Part shown: piece by piece, positions 60,788 through 64,000 of the stretch
How positions within the stretch are numbered: the first letter of the stretch is position 1
How the letters are laid out: the number at the start of each line of letters is the position of its first letter
NCBI GenBank assembly: GCA_021780815.1
Contig: JAJXYC010000002.1
Coordinates: forward strand, 139,550-203,549
Length of the DNA: 64,000 nucleotides
Source of the DNA: Bacteroidota bacterium
GTDB lineage: Bacteria > Bacteroidota > Ignavibacteria > Kapaibacteriales > UBA2268
Reading direction: 5' to 3'
Made by a program: the position numbers and the translations under genes
Notes under the pieces: model-generated
Told to the model about the DNA's origin: nothing
Database searches by the model: none
Seen by the model: the letters and a program-made list of their open reading frames with translations, nothing else

Positions 60788-63088
60788 TTAATTCTTTATT
60801 ACTTTTATTGCTTTTTTCTCGGTGCCGTAATTTATTGTGATGATATATACTCCGGGTTCGTTACCTTCGCAATTCCATATTAATTTGCCATACCAATCGC
60901 TTTCTGGTATTACTTCGATTTTGTCCTTGCTGTCGATTTCTTCTCCGTAAATATTGTAAATCTTGATGTCTGCTTGATTTATATCTAACGCTTTGTCCCA
61001 ATATATTTCTGCTTGCACCTTATTTGTCGCCGGTATCGGATATGGAGCCATCGAATATAAATAATTCCGCTTCTCGGTTTTATCTACACTTGTTATTAAG
61101 TTCTTTAAATTATATCTGTGTAACCCAGTCGATGTTCCTGCATATAAATAATCTCCAAATACCTTTATTCTACTTAATGAATAGCCTGACAATCCTTTGT
61201 TCATTGAATGCCATTCTTCTCCTCTATCTTTCGAATAATATACACTTCCATAACCACTTGTTGCGGCAAATATATAATCCACATAACTGGCAAAACTTAC
61301 TGTTTTGAGCGAATCGGGATATCCATTGTTCTTCTTTTCCCAACTTCCTCCTAAATCCGAAGACATTAATATACCTTCTTGAGTTGCTAAATATATTTTT
61401 TTATCATAATATAATATATCATTTATTGTTATTTCATCTTTCTTAGTCGGCAATTTTAACTTCGTCCAGGACTTTCCATCATCTACCGACTTTATAACGC
61501 CATAATCAACTGTCCCTGCAAATATATTATCGTCAATTTTTAACATCTTCATCACTTTATACATAAATCCATCTCCTGTTATTCTTTGCCACGTCTTTCC
61601 TTCGTCATTCGAGAGAAATATTCCCTTATTCGTTGTTACATAAACTGAATCGTTTGTGTGGGCATATATGCTATAATATTGTATATTCAACATTGTTGTA
61701 TCTATACAATTTACATACCAAAATGTGTTACCTGTATCATTGGATACTACAAAAGTACTGCTCACATATCCATTATAACCTACTAATGCATATATATTTT
61801 GATTTATTTTGCAAAAATTATCTACATTACTAAATGCTTGTTTTTTTGCTAATCTTTCCCATTTCTCATCTTTATTTAATCCTTTTTGGTATATAAAATC
61901 ATTGAATTTTGTCGCATATATATTTCCATTATCTATATAAAAATCTTGTACCGTACCGCTATTCAATGTATCATTTATTAATTGTCTCTTTTGTGTTAAA
62001 TCTTTATCTACTTCAAATAATCCATCTAATGTGCTAATTAAAAGCCTATTATTTATTTCTGCAAAATCTTGGGGCATATCCTCTACGAATATGTCATAAG
62101 AAAATAATTCACTATTCAACCAAGTTTCTCCATTATCTGTGCTATATACTAATGTGGAACTATTTGGATTGAAATAACCATATGCACTCGGTGGATTTGT
62201 TATTGCATAAATATTACCTTCATATTCATACATCTTATGTATTTCATAATCATAATCATAATATTCGTTCTGAAAGTGTAAACCATTGCTTTTTCTTGTC
62301 CAGGTTAATCCTTCATCTGTGGATTTATAAACTCCTGTCGATGTCCCGGTAAATATGTCGTCACCTTTTACTAAAAAGCAATTTATGTTACTTTTCCATA
62401 GGTCGCTCACTGTGTCGACTATTGATATTAATTTTTTTGTAAGTGTATCGTAAATAAATATATTAGGTCTTTTGTAGCCCTGATCAATCGAAGGTTGAAA
62501 TTTATTAGTACCTATATATAATTTGCCTTTATTCTCTGCAATTGTTTTAGGCACATTTAATATTTGTAAATACAACGAATCATTCATTATTTCCATCCAT
62601 TTATTGTTTATCTTGTCGTATTTTAACGTTATTCGTCTATTTTGATTGGCAATTTTTATAAAAATCTGGGCATAAATATTATCACCAGTTTTGGTTATAA
62701 AACCAACATTTCCAAGTTGGTAACCAAAATAATTTTCTTCCCAATTATTCCCACTGTCGAATGATTTTAGACATTGATAATGTGGAAATGAAAAGAAAAT
62801 ATTATCTTGATTGATAAAGATAATTGAATCTAATATTTTAATTTCTATGATACATAAAAAAGATAAACTATCTCTATATTTAATTTCTGTCCATATTTTA
62901 CCAAAATCAGTTGACTTAAATAATTTTTCTTTCATTCCTATGTAAATTGCATCATTTGTAACTTCTAATGCAGTTATAGATTTTTTTACATTTGGACCTT
63001 TAATGTATTCCCATCTTGTAGAATAAGATAATTTAGGTATGAGAAAGAATGATATTAATATAAATGAGATTTGTAAATATTTTTTCAT
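60788..63088 (-). CDS. exported Ycf48/BNR-type beta-propeller with T9SS type A sorting domain
   Basis: 766 residues. Signal peptide (ISFILISFFLIPKLSYS), then repeated blades of the sialidase/Ycf48 kind: ALEVTNDAIYIGMKEKLFKSTDFGKIWTE, DIFTGTSTGVYKSTDEGLTWTRKSNGL, SVYVTTNKGIFLSNDEGKTWQRITG, NIFAGTVDYGVIKSVDDGKSWTKL and more, each with an S.DxGxxW Asp-box. The end MAPYPIPATNKVQAEIYWDK...VYIITINYGTEKKAIKVIKN is a type A sorting domain. A secreted or surface-bound adhesin- or enzyme-like propeller. Confidence 0.85.
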   Translation of the reverse strand: MKKYLQISFILISFFLIPKLSYSTRWEYIKGPNVKKSITALEVTNDAIYIGMKEKLFKSTDFGKIWTEIKYRDSLSFLCIIEIKILDSIIFINQDNIFFSFPHYQCLKSFDSGNNWEENYFGYQLGNVGFITKTGDNIYAQIFIKIANQNRRITLKYDKINNKWMEIMNDSLYLQILNVPKTIAENKGKLYIGTNKFQPSIDQGYKRPNIFIYDTLTKKLISIVDTVSDLWKSNINCFLVKGDDIFTGTSTGVYKSTDEGLTWTRKSNGLHFQNEYYDYDYEIHKMYEYEGNIYAITNPPSAYGYFNPNSSTLVYSTDNGETWLNSELFSYDIFVEDMPQDFAEINNRLLISTLDGLFEVDKDLTQKRQLINDTLNSGTVQDFYIDNGNIYATKFNDFIYQKGLNKDEKWERLAKKQAFSNVDNFCKINQNIYALVGYNGYVSSTFVVSNDTGNTFWYVNCIDTTMLNIQYYSIYAHTNDSVYVTTNKGIFLSNDEGKTWQRITGDGFMYKVMKMLKIDDNIFAGTVDYGVIKSVDDGKSWTKLKLPTKKDEITINDILYYDKKIYLATQEGILMSSDLGGSWEKKNNGYPDSLKTVSFASYVDYIFAATSGYGSVYYSKDRGEEWHSMNKGLSGYSLSRIKVFGDYLYAGTSTGLHRYNLKNLITSVDKTEKRNYLYSMAPYPIPATNKVQAEIYWDKALDINQADIKIYNIYGEEIDSKDKIEVIPESDWYGKLIWNCEGNEPGVYIITINYGTEKKAIKVIKN

Positions 63089-63149
63089 TTATTTTCTCCT
63101 TTATTTATTTTTATATATTTTTATATATAAATATATATAATGATTATAT

Positions 63150-63176
63150 ATTAACCCCAATTTTTCAATTGGGGCT
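63150..63176 (-). terminator. terminator of the second Cys-rich gene
   Basis: CCCCAATT-GAAAA-ATTGGGG stem on the minus strand (perfect arms) 8 bases after the stop, followed by TTAATATATAAT. Confidence 0.7.
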
Positions 63177-63183
63177 TTATTAA

Positions 63184-63813
63184 TTATTCAATATTAGGAC
63201 AAGACTCCGACCAGCAGGTGATTGGGTCAGAACATTCTTCGCATTCACTATAAATATCGTAAGTTGGTCCCGTCTGTATTAGCTTACTTCCGTCCCAACA
63301 AAAGTTTTTAGACCATTTACAAAAGCAATCACATCCTGCTGTTTTTATCATTTCATATTCATATGGTGGCTCTTCATTGTAAATTAAGTATTCCCATTTC
63401 CAGCATTTTGGATAGTAATAATCTATTCTTGTGAAACTTGTCGAATCTCCTGAACAAGGTGGCCATCCATTTCCACAATTATTAATAAATTGTGCAAGCC
63501 AATTTACATCATTTATTTTTTCTACTATCGCATTCATTACAACATCAGGATTGCATTGGCAGTTTTCATCAATTGGTTTCATTGCATGCACCATTATTTC
63601 TGTCAAGATTGAGCCTGGATATGTCCCCGCCTGGCATTTTGTACATAAAAATACTTGGTAAATACAAGTATTTCCATTTTCAATTACAGGAATTTGAGTT
63701 TCAATCATTGTAAATCCATCAGGACAAGTATATGGAATTTGTGCAGTTACTGTTACACTTATGCCCGTAAATATAATTACTAATATTACAAATTTAATTA
63801 TAAATTTTTTCAT
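63184..63813 (-). CDS. secreted cysteine-rich protein, 17 Cys
   Basis: 209 residues: signal peptide (KFVILVIIFTGISVTVTAQ) and 17 cysteines. Landmarks: NTCIYQVFLCTKCQAGTYPG, DENCQCNPDVVMNAIVEKINDVNWLAQFINNCGNGWPPC, KTAGCDCFCKWSKNFCWDG and CSDPITCWSESC. It has no sorting domain and lies upstream of the T9SS propeller gene, much like the Cys-rich gene at 57262 and its T9SS neighbour. Family unknown. Confidence 0.7.
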   Translation of the reverse strand: MKKFIIKFVILVIIFTGISVTVTAQIPYTCPDGFTMIETQIPVIENGNTCIYQVFLCTKCQAGTYPGSILTEIMVHAMKPIDENCQCNPDVVMNAIVEKINDVNWLAQFINNCGNGWPPCSGDSTSFTRIDYYYPKCWKWEYLIYNEEPPYEYEMIKTAGCDCFCKWSKNFCWDGSKLIQTGPTYDIYSECEECSDPITCWSESCPNIE

Positions 63814-63837
63814 TTTTTCCTCTTAGTTTTTTATAAT

Positions 63838-63998
63838 TTTTTTAGGCATTACTGCACAGTTCCAAACTTTCGCCCTGCCCAATAGAACTGCGAGCGGTTT
63901 GTGCGGACTTTTGCTCATTGCCAAAACAAATTATTTCGGCAAAATAGCATCAGCACGCTTTTCCGCAATGAATTTCCACTCGCAGTTGTAAATAAATA
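63838..63998. repeat. dispersed repeats at the window end
   Basis: TAGGCATTACTGCACAGTTC also occurs at 60603, and AATTTCCACTCGCAGTTGTA also at 58209. No gene. Confidence 0.75.
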
Positions 63999-64000
63999 AT

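Overview
The window is an AT-rich bacterial chromosome segment, most likely from the Bacteroidota/Ignavibacteriota/Kapabacteria side of the FCB group. The evidence is several secreted proteins ending in type IX secretion (T9SS) sorting domains, a PorD-like (DUF4835) gene, a PorV/PorQ-like barrel, many SPII lipoproteins, and dispersed repeats of the kind that give SEARN/SERSEE-type peptides. FlhF, FlhG and a FliA-type sigma factor also point to the flagellated, Ignavibacteria-like part of that group. The phylum assignment is inference. No rRNA, tRNA or CRISPR array was found.

Layout. 1-9 kb holds housekeeping genes (prfB tail, lysA, a zinc peptidase, a small HMA protein, an HpnE-like oxidoreductase) around a decayed restriction-modification relic at 1.6-2.4 kb. 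9.4-13.2 kb is an envelope operon: a beta-propeller lipoprotein, an ECF sigma factor, an unusual membrane-anchored partner that also carries an outer-membrane-like barrel, and a lipoprotein. 13.3-17.1 kb holds a TPR lipoprotein and small conserved proteins.

17.2-26.8 kb is a type I restriction-modification island that is clearly richer in G+C than its flanks. On the minus strand the order is hsdM, a small hairpin-packed ORF, rhuM, a GIY-YIG gene, hsdS, a REP-associated transposase and hsdR. Nearly all adjacent genes overlap by 4 or 8 bases. Repeats have entered almost every gene without breaking the frame: three repeat-like segments in hsdR, a ~21-copy 24-bp array bracketed by REP hairpins in the transposase, a 12-bp repeat in the hsdS hinge, and a 14-copy 42-bp array in the GIY-YIG gene. 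The hairpins upstream of rhuM encode peptides resembling RhuM variable segments. This is the strongest candidate here for something undescribed.

27.1-32.6 kb is a carbamoyl-phosphate cluster: ornithine and aspartate carbamoyltransferases, carbamate kinase, ornithine aminotransferase and a cyclic-2,3-diphosphoglycerate-synthetase-like GTPase. 33-38.6 kb has a HAD-UbiA fusion, lgt, an outer-membrane protein and lysS. 38.9-47.7 kb is one long operon joining flhF, flhG, fliA, an HDOD protein, a histidine-kinase-like ATPase, an AMIN-like membrane protein, a T9SS cargo and a PorV-like barrel. 47.7-54.8 kb holds an enoyl-CoA hydratase, glutamine synthetase, porD, znuA and pepT. 54.9-64 kb is an accessory T9SS region: two large T9SS cargo proteins, a small one, two Cys-rich secreted proteins and a lipoprotein/membrane-protein pair, separated by repeat-filled spacers.
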